64,000 nt of DNA from [Mycobacterium] vasticus (GTDB taxonomy: Bacteria > Actinomycetota > Actinomycetes > Mycobacteriales > Mycobacteriaceae), in contig NZ_CP084028.1 of the NCBI RefSeq assembly GCF_020181595.1, positions 2,306,298-2,370,297 on the forward strand, read 5' to 3'. The translations under genes were made by a program, and so were the position numbers. The notes under the pieces were generated by a model that worked only from the letters and a program-made list of their open reading frames with translations, had not been told where the DNA came from and searched no databases. Below, in pieces: positions 28,780-38,025 of the stretch (the stretch's first letter is position 1; each line of letters starts with the position of its first letter).

Positions 28780-28821
28780 TCCATCGTGCAGTGCGCTGGC
28801 CAGAGTCGGATCAGGGGCGGC

Positions 28822-31815
28822 TCAGCGCTCGGTCTCTTCCTCCGGCGGTTGAGTCACCGACAGGGTCTCCCCGGGCCGCTCATCGGCCGGCTGCCCGGGC
28901 CGTCCCGACAATTCCGGGAATGCCGAGGCGACCATGTCCTCGAACGTCCGGTCTTCCGCGTCGCCCTGAACAGTGGCAGCAACCGGCACGGCCTGGCGCC
29001 GCGCCCGAGCGGGATGCTCCCGCACGTTCAACGGCCACCAGAACCACCGACCGAGCAACGCCGCAACGGACGGCATCATGAACGAGCGCACGATAAGGGT
29101 GTCGAACAGCAGGCCGAGTCCGATGGTGGTACCGACCTGACCCACCACCCTCAGGTCACTGACCAGCATGGACGCCATGGTGAAGGCGAACACCAACCCG
29201 GCCGCGGTGACCACCTTGCCGGTGCCGCCCATGGTCCGGATGATGCCGGTCTTGAGCCCCGCGCCCATCTCCTCTTTGAAACGAGCAACCAGCAGCAAGT
29301 TGTAGTCGCAGCCGACCGCCAACAGGATGATCACCGACATCACCATGACCATCCAGTGCAGGTTGATGCCGAAGATGTACTGCCACACCAATACTGACAA
29401 CCCGACCGATGCCCCCAGCGAGGCCAGCACCGTCCCGACGATCACCAAAGACGCGATGAAACTGCGGGTGATCAACAGCATGATGATGAAAATGATTGCC
29501 AACGAAGTGATTCCGGCGATGAGGAGATCGTAGTCGGCGATCCCCTGCAGGTCACTGAAGAGCGCGGCGGTGCCGGTCACAGAGATCGTGGCGCCCGACA
29601 GGGGTGTCCCCTTGAGGGATTCGGTGGCAGCTTTCTTGATCAAGCCGGACCGCGCCATCCCTTCCGGCGTGCCCGGATACCCGTCGTGGGTGACGAAGAA
29701 CCGCGCCGCGTGGCCGTCCGGCGACAGGAACAGTTGGATCACCCGTTTGAAGTCGGGGTTGTCGAACGCCTCCCGGGGCAGATAGAACGAGTCGTCGCTC
29801 TTGGCCGCGTCAAAGTCTTGGCCCATCGCCGCCGAGTCTCCACCGACTTCCTCGGCCTGCGCCATGATCCCGGACATGGTGCTGTTCATCGTCAGCATCA
29901 TGGTCTGCAGACTGCGCATCGCGGCGATCTGCGCCGGCATCATCTCCAACAGCTGCGGCGTCACCGTGTCGATGTTGTTCATCACCGGCGCCAGCTCGTT
30001 GAGTTTGTCGGTGAGTTGATTGGCGCTGTCCATCGACGCGTATGCCGACCGCAACGACAAGCAGGTCGGGTCAGTACGGCAATCCTGTTGCGGGGAAACC
30101 GTTTCGCGCAACGCCTTGGACGATTCGTTGAAATCAGCCATGTGCTGGCGCATCTCGGCGGCCACATCCATCGCCTCGCGCGAGACACCGGTCGCGTCGT
30201 GGGCGTTGGCGCCCATCTGCTGCATGAGGCCGTACATCCGTTGCAGCGAGTTGATGGTGCCCTCGAGATCGTCGGCCTGTTTGCGCATATCGGCGACCCG
30301 GTTCTTGACGAAGTCCAGGTTCTGCATCTGCCCGGCATTCTGCATGCTGAGCAGGAAGGGGATGGAGGTGTGCCCCAGCGGCGTTCCTTCGGGCCGAGTC
30401 ACCCCTTGCACCATGGCCACGCCTTCGATCGCGAAGATACTCTTGGCCAGTTTGTTGAGCACCAGGAAATCCGCCGAGTTGCGCATGTCGTGATTGGCTT
30501 CGACCAGCACAATCTCCGGCAGCAGGCTGGACTCGGGGAAGTGCCGCGACGCCGCCGCCCACCCGATGTTGGCCGGAGTGTCCTGCGGGATGAACGAGGG
30601 GTCCTTGTAGCTCACCTGGTAGCCGGGCAGCGCCAGCAGGCCGATGAGTGCGACCGCGCAGGCGGCCACGAAGATCGGCCCCGGCCACCGCACGATCGCG
30701 GTGCCGATCTTGCGCCAACCACGCTCCGACATCTTGCGGCGGGGTTCGAGCAGTCCGTGGCGACTGGCCACCGTCATGACCGCAGGAACCAGAGTCAGCG
30801 AGACCGCCACCGCGACCAGCATGCCGACCGCGCAGGGGATGGCCATGGTCTGGAAGGCCGGCAACCGGGTAAAGCTCAGGCACAGTGTGGCACCGGCGAT
30901 CGTCAATCCGGATGCCAGCACCACATGGGCGACTCCACGGTAGGTGGTGTAGTACGCCGCCTCCGGGTCTTCACCGGCGTGCCGGGCCTCGTGGTAGCGG
31001 CCGATGTAAAAGATGCCGTAGTCGGTACCGGCCGCGATCGCCAACGTCACCAGGATGTTGATCGCGAACGTGGACAGTCCGATCAGTCCGACATGGCCCA
31101 AAAAGGCGACGATCCCGCGCGCCGCGGCCAGCTCGATCCCGACTACGGCCAACAGCAGTGCGACAGTGCTGAACGAGCGGTAGAGCAGCATCAGCATCAG
31201 CGTGATGACCGAAATGGTGGCCAGCATGATCTTCAGGACGGCGCGGTCGCCGCTTTCGTTCATGTCTGTGAGGAAGGCCGCGGGGCCGGTCACGTACGCC
31301 CGCACTCCTGGCGGGGCCGGTGTGCGATTCACGACGTCACGGACTGCATTGACGGACTCGTTGGACAGGACCCCGCCCTGATTGCCCGCCAGGTTCAGCT
31401 GGACCAGGGCCGCTTTGCCGTCTGCGCTCTGGGCACCGCCGGCGGTGAGCGGATCCCCCCAGAAGTCCTGGATGTGCTCGATGTGTTTGGTGTCGGCGTT
31501 GAGCTGGGCGATCAGCTCGTTGTAGTAGTGGTGGGCCGCTTCGCCGAGAGGCTCGTCACCTTCGATGACGATCGTCGCTCCACTGTCGGAGTTGGATTCG
31601 GCGAAGACGTGTCCCAGCCGCGCCATCGCTTGAACCGAGGGGGCGTCCGTGGCATTCAAAGACACCGGGTGCTCTTTGGCGACCTGCTCCAGTGACGGAA
31701 CAGCGAGACTCACCAGCAAGGCGATCGCGACCCAGCCCAGGATGATGGGGAGCGCGAACCTGCGGACCATTCCTGCTGCGGACGGCCGACTTTGACTCAG
31801 GTGGTGTGTCTTCAT
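28822..31815 (-). CDS. MmpL family RND transporter
   Basis: A 997-residue membrane protein of the MmpL family, which export lipids and siderophores across the mycobacterial inner membrane. After [22 protein letters not shown] (TM1) comes a periplasmic porter domain, then TM2-6 with [16 protein letters not shown] and [37 protein letters not shown]; the G-T-D-Y-G is the proton-relay Asp-Tyr motif. The second half repeats this ([16 protein letters not shown]). The second periplasmic loop is long and helical, as in MmpL4/5/10/12-type proteins. The start at 31815 (MKTHHLSQ) is preferred. No mmpS gene adjoins it. Position beside lipid-tailoring genes and a PKS operon suggests export of that lipid. 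Confidence 0.9.
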   Translation of the reverse strand: MKTHHLSQSRPSAAGMVRRFALPIILGWVAIALLVSLAVPSLEQVAKEHPVSLNATDAPSVQAMARLGHVFAESNSDSGATIVIEGDEPLGEAAHHYYNELIAQLNADTKHIEHIQDFWGDPLTAGGAQSADGKAALVQLNLAGNQGGVLSNESVNAVRDVVNRTPAPPGVRAYVTGPAAFLTDMNESGDRAVLKIMLATISVITLMLMLLYRSFSTVALLLAVVGIELAAARGIVAFLGHVGLIGLSTFAINILVTLAIAAGTDYGIFYIGRYHEARHAGEDPEAAYYTTYRGVAHVVLASGLTIAGATLCLSFTRLPAFQTMAIPCAVGMLVAVAVSLTLVPAVMTVASRHGLLEPRRKMSERGWRKIGTAIVRWPGPIFVAACAVALIGLLALPGYQVSYKDPSFIPQDTPANIGWAAASRHFPESSLLPEIVLVEANHDMRNSADFLVLNKLAKSIFAIEGVAMVQGVTRPEGTPLGHTSIPFLLSMQNAGQMQNLDFVKNRVADMRKQADDLEGTINSLQRMYGLMQQMGANAHDATGVSREAMDVAAEMRQHMADFNESSKALRETVSPQQDCRTDPTCLSLRSAYASMDSANQLTDKLNELAPVMNNIDTVTPQLLEMMPAQIAAMRSLQTMMLTMNSTMSGIMAQAEEVGGDSAAMGQDFDAAKSDDSFYLPREAFDNPDFKRVIQLFLSPDGHAARFFVTHDGYPGTPEGMARSGLIKKAATESLKGTPLSGATISVTGTAALFSDLQGIADYDLLIAGITSLAIIFIIMLLITRSFIASLVIVGTVLASLGASVGLSVLVWQYIFGINLHWMVMVMSVIILLAVGCDYNLLLVARFKEEMGAGLKTGIIRTMGGTGKVVTAAGLVFAFTMASMLVSDLRVVGQVGTTIGLGLLFDTLIVRSFMMPSVAALLGRWFWWPLNVREHPARARRQAVPVAATVQGDAEDRTFEDMVASAFPELSGRPGQPADERPGETLSVTQPPEEETER

Positions 31816-31884
31816 CGGCCCCTCATCACACGAAATACCCAAGCGATCACTTTAACCCCCAGTTCAGGACCGCGACGGCAGAAA

Positions 31885-33381
31885 TTACCCGATCAGGTAG
31901 TCAGTCAGCGGGAAGCAATCCTGCTCTTTCACCGCGCTGCGCACCGAGGTCGGCCGGAACAGTGGAGCCTCCCCGGTGTGCTGGTTGAACCAGTAGGAGT
32001 TCGAGGTCGCGCAGTTGCCCAGATGGAACACCGAGCTGTCCAGCAGGCCCATCATCCGCTCGTAGAACGCAGTATTGGCCTCTTCGGTCACCTCGAAGGT
32101 GCGCGCCTGCCGGCGCTGCAGCTCACCGAAGAGCCGGTTCATGTGTCGGGTCTGGTACTCCACGGTGTTGAACCAGGACAACCCCACCCAGGAGAACGGG
32201 CTGGCCATGTTGATGAAGTTCGGGAACTGCGGGGCCGTCATGCCCTGATAGGCCTGGAACCGGGTCTCGCGCCACCATTTGCCCAGGTTGCGACCGCCGC
32301 GACCGATCACCTCGATGGCCGGCAGGTTGCCCTCCCAGACGTCGTATCCCGTCGCCAGCACCAGGGTGTCGATCTCGCGCTTGGTGCCGTCGCGCGCCAC
32401 GACGCCGTCGGGCTCGATTCGCTCGATCCCCTCGGTGACCAGGTGCACATTCGGCCTGGCGAAGGTCGGGTAGTAGTCGTTGGAGATCGACGGACGCTTG
32501 CAGCCGAAGTCGAAATCGGGCCGCATCTTGTCGGCGAGTTCACGATTCCGCACCGCGCGGCGCCGATGCAGCGCTGATTGGGCCGCCATCGCCTTGTTGA
32601 GGAACTTGAAGCGCCGGTAGCGCCACATCGTCAGGACCATCATGAAGTCCGTGGTGTTGTCGGTCAGCCACCGCACAATGCGCTGGGTGAACGGCACCCG
32701 GGCGAACATCCGCTGCACCACCGGCGGGAACACCACGTCGGACTTGGGCGTCACGAGGATCGGGGTGCGCTGATACACCGTCAGATCGGCGACCTCTTTG
32801 GCCAGTTCGGGTATCACCTGGATCCCGGTGGAACCGGTTCCGATGACGGCTGCCCGGCGTCCGGCCATCGAGTAGTCGTGGTCCCACTCCGCGGTGTGCA
32901 CAACGTGGCCGGCGAATGACTCGATACCGGGGATATCTGGAATCTTCGGCTGGCACAGGAAGCCGGTGGCAACGATGAGGAACTGCGACGTCAGTGTCTC
33001 ACCGCCGGCCAACGCCACCCGCCAGGCCTGGGCTTCGTCGTCCCACTGGGCGCCGTCGACGGTGGTGTTGAAGCGCATGAAGCGCGTCACGTCATACTTC
33101 TCGGCCACATGCTCCGCGTAGGCCTGGACCTCGTTACCGGGGGCGAACAGCCGCGACCAGGTGGGGTTCGGTTCGAACCAGTAGGAATAAGTAGTAGAGG
33201 GCTGGTCGACGGAGAGCCCTGGGTAATGGTTGACCCGCCATGTTCCACCGAGCCCGTCCAGGCGGTCGACGATCAGGATGTTCTCGTAGCCCAGCTTGTT
33301 GAGTTGGATCGCCGTACCGATTCCACCAAAGCCCGCGCCTACGATGATGGCTTGATAGTCCGGGCACTGCTGGGTCTCCAT
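31885..33381 (-). CDS. Flavin-containing monooxygenase, Baeyer-Villiger type
   Basis: A 498-residue class B flavoprotein monooxygenase. The FAD Rossmann motif is IIVGAGFGGIGTA near residue 12, the NADPH motif is AAVIGTGSTGIQVIPELA near residue 180, and between them lies FAGHVVHTAEWD, which fits the Baeyer-Villiger fingerprint FxGxxxHxxxW. GLGGTWRVNHYPGLSVDQPSTTYSYWFEPNPTWSRLFA is the usual post-FAD block. Such enzymes insert oxygen next to a ketone to give an ester or lactone, or hydroxylate heteroatoms. The ATG at 33381 is adopted. It is divergent from the AurF-like oxygenase (238 bp), and both could act on the same lipid. Confidence 0.9.
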   Translation of the reverse strand: METQQCPDYQAIIVGAGFGGIGTAIQLNKLGYENILIVDRLDGLGGTWRVNHYPGLSVDQPSTTYSYWFEPNPTWSRLFAPGNEVQAYAEHVAEKYDVTRFMRFNTTVDGAQWDDEAQAWRVALAGGETLTSQFLIVATGFLCQPKIPDIPGIESFAGHVVHTAEWDHDYSMAGRRAAVIGTGSTGIQVIPELAKEVADLTVYQRTPILVTPKSDVVFPPVVQRMFARVPFTQRIVRWLTDNTTDFMMVLTMWRYRRFKFLNKAMAAQSALHRRRAVRNRELADKMRPDFDFGCKRPSISNDYYPTFARPNVHLVTEGIERIEPDGVVARDGTKREIDTLVLATGYDVWEGNLPAIEVIGRGGRNLGKWWRETRFQAYQGMTAPQFPNFINMASPFSWVGLSWFNTVEYQTRHMNRLFGELQRRQARTFEVTEEANTAFYERMMGLLDSSVFHLGNCATSNSYWFNQHTGEAPLFRPTSVRSAVKEQDCFPLTDYLIG

Positions 33382-33619
33382 AAGGCCAACACGGTACCGC
33401 AATAGCGCACGATCCCGCTGGTCGAGCAGCTCAGCCGGACCGCAACCGGCTACGCCCGAAGGTGCAACTTCGGACGCCGCATGGTTGCGGGTTGGCCGCA
33501 GGATGGCAGCAATCACACCACAGTGGCGCGTCAAGCCTTAGTGTTTTGCCAAACTCGACTGTAAGCTTCAGCCCAGCCGCGCACTCTTGGGGCGCGGGGT
33601 CGGACGGAGAGATTGGCCA

Positions 33620-34705
33620 ATGTCAACCTGGATGGGCATCATCGGGCCGCTGAGCGGCTTGTTTGTTGTCGGGTTGATACTGGCCACCGTCGGTTGCGCG
33701 ATCGCCCGGTACCGCCGCAACCTGGATGTCACCGCCGATGCTCAGTACGTAGCGACGCTGGCGAGTCTGTCGGAAAGCTCCGTACGACGCCGCTTCGACC
33801 CCTACCTCGACATCGACTGGGACGCCCCCGAGTACGCCATCACCCCCGATGACCCGCGCTGGGTCCTCACTCATGACCCGCTCGGACGCTCCGATTGGTA
33901 CCGCAGCCAGCCGCTGGACAAGCAGATCGCCATCGGGATGTGGCGGCAGGCCAATATCGCCAAGGTCTCCCTGCAGTTCGAGAGCATGCTGATCCGTGGC
34001 CTGGTCCAGTACGCGTCCCGGGTGCCCAACGGTTCCCCCGAACACCGCTACTGCATGCACGAATCCATCGAGGAGTGCAACCACGTCCTGATGTTCCAGG
34101 AGCTGGTGAATCGCATCGGTTTCGACGTTCCCGGGATGCAGTGGTGGATGCGGTGGCTGTCACCGTTGATGCCGCTGTATGCCGGCCCGTTCCCCAACTG
34201 TTTCTTCTTCGGCGTGCTGGCCGGTGAGGTACCGGTGGATGTCATGCAGACCAACGCCCTGCGCGGGCCGGATTCCCTGCATCCCATCGTCGAGAGAGTG
34301 ATGGCCATCCACGTCGCCGAAGAGGCGCGTCACATCTCATTCGCCGACGCCTACCTGCGCAAGCGTGTGCCGAACGTGTGGCGACTCAACCGGTTCTGGA
34401 TGTCGCTGTACGTACCGTTCGTGATGCGGGTGCTGGCCAAGCCGATGATGTTGCCGCCGCGCAGCTTCTTCCGGCGCTTCGATGTGCCGCGTTCGGTGCG
34501 CAAGCAGTTGCTGACCGGCGCGCCCGAGACGCGCCAGGCACTGCAGGACACGTTCGCCGACATTCGCATGCTCTGCACCGACATCGGCCTGATGAACCCC
34601 GCCGGGCGGCTGATGTGGCGGCTGTGCCGGATCAACGGGTCGGCATCGCGATACCGCGGTGAGCCGCAGCGCACCCAGCAGCCGGCCCCGGTCACCGTGG
34701 TCTAA
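33620..34705 (+). CDS. Membrane-anchored AurF-like diiron oxygenase
   Basis: A 361-residue protein. Residues ~5-27 (GIIGPLSGLFVVGLILATVGCAIA) form one transmembrane helix followed by a basic RYRRN, so the enzyme is anchored with its catalytic domain in the cytoplasm. The rest matches the AurF-like diiron oxygenase family (PF11583): MHESIEECNHVLMFQEL gives one Glu-Glu-x-x-His, VAEEARHISFAD the other, and FESMLIRGL supplies an additional Glu. AurF itself oxidises an aryl amine; the mycobacterial homologues are uncharacterised oxygenases or desaturases. It is followed 31 bp later by a lipid methyltransferase on the same strand. Confidence 0.8.
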   Translation: MSTWMGIIGPLSGLFVVGLILATVGCAIARYRRNLDVTADAQYVATLASLSESSVRRRFDPYLDIDWDAPEYAITPDDPRWVLTHDPLGRSDWYRSQPLDKQIAIGMWRQANIAKVSLQFESMLIRGLVQYASRVPNGSPEHRYCMHESIEECNHVLMFQELVNRIGFDVPGMQWWMRWLSPLMPLYAGPFPNCFFFGVLAGEVPVDVMQTNALRGPDSLHPIVERVMAIHVAEEARHISFADAYLRKRVPNVWRLNRFWMSLYVPFVMRVLAKPMMLPPRSFFRRFDVPRSVRKQLLTGAPETRQALQDTFADIRMLCTDIGLMNPAGRLMWRLCRINGSASRYRGEPQRTQQPAPVTVV

Positions 34706-34736
34706 AGCACCCCCGGAGCTATGCGATACTTCCGGT

Positions 34737-35570
34737 ATGGTTCTTTCCCCGTCTGCAACCTTGGAAAAAGTCGGTGCTGATCTGGTCTACCGGATCTCTG
34801 CGATGCCGCTGTACAAGAAGGCCTTCAAATACTGGTACCCGTTCATGACCAAGCGGATGGGGCACGACGACGTCGTCTTCCTCAACTGGGGCTACGAGCA
34901 GGACCCTCCGCTGGGCCTCAAGCTCGACGCCGACGACGAAGAGAACCGTTACTCGATCCAGCTCTACCACCAGACCGCCACCCAGATCGACCTGGCCGGC
35001 AAGAACGTCCTCGAGTGCAGCTCCGGCCACGGCGGCGGCGCGTCCTTCCTGGCTCGCACGCTGGCGCCCGCCTCCTACACCGGCCTGGACTTCAACCCCG
35101 ACGGTGTGGCCTTCTGCCAGAAGCGCCACCAGGTGAAGGGCCTGGACTTCGTCCAGGGTGACGCGCTGAACCTGCCGTTCCCGGACAACTCGTTCGACGC
35201 GGTGGTCAACGTCGAGGCCTCGCACATCTACCCCGACTTCGCCCAGTTCGTCCGCGAGGTGGGCCGGGTGCTGCGTCCGGGCGGGCACTTCCTGCACACC
35301 GACTTCCGCTACAAGGACGAAATCGAGTCCTGGCAGCAGACCTTGGCCACCCCGCCGCTGCGGCTGGTCAACGAGCGCGACATCAGCCGTGAGGTCGTGC
35401 GTGGCCTGGCGGCGAACTCGCCGCGCTCCAATGCGCTGATCAACGAGCGGATGCCGTTCTTCCTGCGCCGCTTCGCCCGGGAGTTCGCCGTGGTCGAGGG
35501 CTCGCTGTTCTACCGCGATCTGGACCGCGGCGAGATCACCTACCGCATCTTCGACCTCGTCAAGGACTGA
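34737..35570 (+). CDS. SAM-dependent methyltransferase, phthiotriol methyltransferase (Rv2952) family
   Basis: A 277-residue class I methyltransferase closely resembling the enzyme that methylates phthiotriol and phenolphthiotriol dimycocerosates. Shared blocks are YKKAFKYWYPFMTKRMGHDDVVFLNWGYEQDPPL, YHQTATQIDLAGKNVLECSSGHGGGASFLAR with the SAM loop (Glu-x-Ser-x-Gly-x-Gly), SYTGLDFNPDGVAFC, and FDAVVNVEASHIYPDFAQF. The end, RIFDLVKD, corresponds to the family RMYCFTKD. Family function is O-methylation of a long-chain lipid alcohol. A strong intrinsic terminator follows 17 bp after the stop, ending the AurF-methyltransferase unit. A paralogue is at 37169. Confidence 0.85.
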   Translation: MVLSPSATLEKVGADLVYRISAMPLYKKAFKYWYPFMTKRMGHDDVVFLNWGYEQDPPLGLKLDADDEENRYSIQLYHQTATQIDLAGKNVLECSSGHGGGASFLARTLAPASYTGLDFNPDGVAFCQKRHQVKGLDFVQGDALNLPFPDNSFDAVVNVEASHIYPDFAQFVREVGRVLRPGGHFLHTDFRYKDEIESWQQTLATPPLRLVNERDISREVVRGLAANSPRSNALINERMPFFLRRFAREFAVVEGSLFYRDLDRGEITYRIFDLVKD

Positions 35571-35587
35571 CGTAGCCGAATCGTCGG

Positions 35588-35637
35588 ATCGCCGGAGCGG
35601 GCCGGGACGCCAGTCCCCCCGCTCCGGCGATTTTTTT
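35588..35637 (+). terminator. Strong rho-independent terminator
   Basis: A perfect 14-bp inverted repeat, ATCGCCGGAGCGGG (35588-35601) and CCCGCTCCGGCGAT (35618-35631), with a 16-base loop, runs directly into seven T residues (35631-35637). It lies 17 bp after the methyltransferase stop. Classical stem plus T-tract terminators are relatively uncommon in mycobacteria, so this marks a firm transcription boundary before the P450. Confidence 0.95.
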
Positions 35638-35736
35638 GATGACCGACGTCCCTTCAGCCGGTGAACAAGACCGGGTTAGGGTGGCCTGCGGTCATCCGCT
35701 GTGGGGACCTGACATTCGTGACGAGGGGCTAGCCAC

Positions 35737-37107
35737 ATGGACCTGAAGCAGTTGAGGCGCCGGCTTCGATTTCGCGCCAGCCTGCTCAAGATCGGCACCG
35801 ATGGGCTGATCGGCGTAGCCCGCGACCGGGCGACCGCCTACCGATATGTGCTGACGCGTCGCGAGACGGCTCCGCTGACCGATTTCGACCCGTTCGCGCC
35901 CGAGACCATGGCCGACCCGTATCCCGGCTACCGCACCCTGCTGTCCGGGTCGAAGGTCTGGTACAGCCGCAAACGCGGCATCTGGATCCTGCCGGGCTAC
36001 GACGAGGTCCGCCAGGCGTTGCGTGACGACGAGGCGCTGTCCTCGGCGGAGAGCCAGGCCCGGTTCCGAGTGCGCCTGCAGACCATGAACGCCACCGACC
36101 CGCCGGTGCACACCCGGCTGCGCCGGTCGGTGTCGCGGGCGTTCACCCCCCGCGCGATGAAGTCGTGGGAGATCAACATCAACCGTGCCGCCGACGAACT
36201 CGTCGCCGCGATGATCGAACGCGGCCGGGTGGAGATCGTGGCAGATCTGGCCAAGCCCCTGCCGAACCGGCTGATCACGATGATGCTGGCCATTCCGCAG
36301 GAGGACCGTCACCAGTTCCTGGAATGGGCGGACACCATCAACGAGGCGGCTTTCGCGCCGCTGACCCCGCGGGGCATGGCGATGAACATGCGCTCAAGCC
36401 AGGCGGTCAACGCCATGTACGCCAGCCTCGACCCGATGATCAAGGAACGCCGCGCCACCCCGGGCGACGACCTGATCTCGATGCTGGCGGCTCCCAGCGG
36501 CGAGGACACGCTCTCCGACGACGAGGTGTTCTGGACAGCATCGATGCTGGTCGGGGCCGGCAGTGAGACGACGACGAACCTGATCTCCGGATTGTTCCTG
36601 ACGTTGGCGCAGCGCCCGGATGTCTACACCCGGCTGCGGGAGAACCCGGAGCTGATTCCCGCTGCCATCGAGGAGCAGCTGCGACTGGTCTCGCCGGTGC
36701 AGGGCTTCTACCGGACCGCGACCCGCGACTACCAGGTCGGCGAGCACACCATCCCGGCCGGGGCGCGGGTGCTGGTGCTCTACGCGGCCGCCAATCGCGA
36801 TCCGCAGCACTACCCCGATCCCGACACGTTCGACCTGGACCGCAATCCGACCGACCACCTGGCGTTCGGCGGCGGCGCGCACTACTGCCTGGGCACGCAC
36901 CTGACCCGCATCGAGGTCGGCCGCGTGCTCACCCAGCTCATCCCCCATGTCAAGGCCATCCGATTGGATGGGGACTATCGCTACCTGGTCAACGCGACCA
37001 TGCGCGGCCTGGAACACCTGCCCGTCGAATTGGTGCTCGCCGACGGGGAGCTCGCTGGCGACGGAACATCGATCGCCGCCGAGGGACGGTCGACGGGCGG
37101 CCTGTGA
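35737..37107 (+). CDS. Cytochrome P450
   Basis: A 456-residue bacterial P450. The I-helix oxygen-binding motif is LVGAGSETTTNLISG near residue 275, the K-helix ExxR is in IEEQLRLVSPV, and the haem loop FGGGAHYCLGTHLTRIE places the ligating Cys at residue 384. The N-terminus (MDLKQLRRRLRF) is basic and without a membrane helix, so the protein is soluble. Class I redox partners (ferredoxin and reductase) are not next to it. It starts 100 bp after the terminator and is followed 61 bp later by the second Rv2952-type methyltransferase, so hydroxylation and O-methylation of the same lipid is a reasonable reading. Confidence 0.93.
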   Translation: MDLKQLRRRLRFRASLLKIGTDGLIGVARDRATAYRYVLTRRETAPLTDFDPFAPETMADPYPGYRTLLSGSKVWYSRKRGIWILPGYDEVRQALRDDEALSSAESQARFRVRLQTMNATDPPVHTRLRRSVSRAFTPRAMKSWEININRAADELVAAMIERGRVEIVADLAKPLPNRLITMMLAIPQEDRHQFLEWADTINEAAFAPLTPRGMAMNMRSSQAVNAMYASLDPMIKERRATPGDDLISMLAAPSGEDTLSDDEVFWTASMLVGAGSETTTNLISGLFLTLAQRPDVYTRLRENPELIPAAIEEQLRLVSPVQGFYRTATRDYQVGEHTIPAGARVLVLYAAANRDPQHYPDPDTFDLDRNPTDHLAFGGGAHYCLGTHLTRIEVGRVLTQLIPHVKAIRLDGDYRYLVNATMRGLEHLPVELVLADGELAGDGTSIAAEGRSTGGL

Positions 37108-37168
37108 GCGCTGCCACCCCCCTCACCCACCCACCGCTGCGGCAGCCCGGCCATGAAATACTGGCCGG

Positions 37169-37990
37169 ATGGTCACGATGAACCGCCTGATATTCAATCC
37201 GGTCTCCCACCGCGTCATGACGAACCCGTTCGTCTACCACCTGCTGTTCACCTCGTTCGTGACCAAGCGCTTCTCCACCCAGACCAAGCTGCTCAGCGGT
37301 GACGACTGGCTGTTCTTGAACTACGGCTACGAAGAAGACCCGGCGATGGCGATTCCGCTGGATGCGTCCGACGAGCCCAACCGGTTCTTCATTCAGCAAT
37401 ACCACCGCACCGCCGCCTTGGCTGACATGGCCGGCAAGAAGGTGCTCGAGGTGAGCTGTGGCCACGGTGGCGGCGCCTCGTACGTGGCCCGCACCTTCAA
37501 GCCCGCCTCTTACACCGGCCTGGACCTCAACCCGACCGCCATCGAGTTCTGCCGGGAGCGTCACCAGCTGCCCGGAATGGACTTCGTGCTCGGCGACGCC
37601 GAGAACCTGCCGTTCGAGGACGGCTCGTTCGACGTGGTGTTCCAAGTGGAGGCATCGCACCTGTACCCGCACCCGGCGAAGTTCTTCAACGGCGCGGCGC
37701 GCGTTCTGGCCCCCGGTGGGCACTTCCTCTACACCGACTTCCGCCGCCGCAGCGAGCTGCCGCAGTGGGACGCCGAGTTGGCCGCCACCGGACTGCGGCT
37801 GGTGACCCAAGAGGACATCAGCATGGATGTGCTGCGCGGCAACGAGAACAACCTGGGCCGCAAGCAGGAGAAGATCGCCCACCACGGTGGCCTGGCCCGA
37901 TTCGCGAGCGCCGCAACCGACTGGACGTTCAACGGTGCGCTGAAGAACGGCGAGTTCGTCTACCGGCTGTACTGCTTCACCAAGGACTGA
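37169..37990 (+). CDS. SAM-dependent methyltransferase, Rv2952 family (second copy)
   Basis: A 273-residue paralogue of the methyltransferase at 34737. It has LFLNYGYEEDPAMAIPLDASDEPNRFFIQQYHRTAAL, KKVLEVSCGHGGGASYVAR (SAM loop), SYTGLDLNPTAIEFCRERHQLPGMDFV, GDAENLPFEDGSFDVVFQVEASHLYPHP and the C-terminal YRLYCFTKD. Several of these are nearer to the Rv2952 consensus than in the first copy. Either the ATG at 37169 or the one at 37178 could be the start. A GC-rich hairpin follows the stop and is shared with the convergent SDR gene. Confidence 0.86.
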   Translation: MVTMNRLIFNPVSHRVMTNPFVYHLLFTSFVTKRFSTQTKLLSGDDWLFLNYGYEEDPAMAIPLDASDEPNRFFIQQYHRTAALADMAGKKVLEVSCGHGGGASYVARTFKPASYTGLDLNPTAIEFCRERHQLPGMDFVLGDAENLPFEDGSFDVVFQVEASHLYPHPAKFFNGAARVLAPGGHFLYTDFRRRSELPQWDAELAATGLRLVTQEDISMDVLRGNENNLGRKQEKIAHHGGLARFASAATDWTFNGALKNGEFVYRLYCFTKD

Positions 37991-37997
37991 CCGACGC

Positions 37998-38025
37998 AGC
38001 CCGGCGCCGACCAGGTAGCCGGGCT
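37998..38025. terminator. Bidirectional hairpin between convergent genes
   Basis: AGCCCGGC (37998-38005) and GCCGGGCT (38018-38025) form a perfect 8-bp stem with a 12-base loop, placed between the stop of the methyltransferase and the stop of the convergent SDR gene. There is no T-tract, so termination strength is uncertain. Confidence 0.5.
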
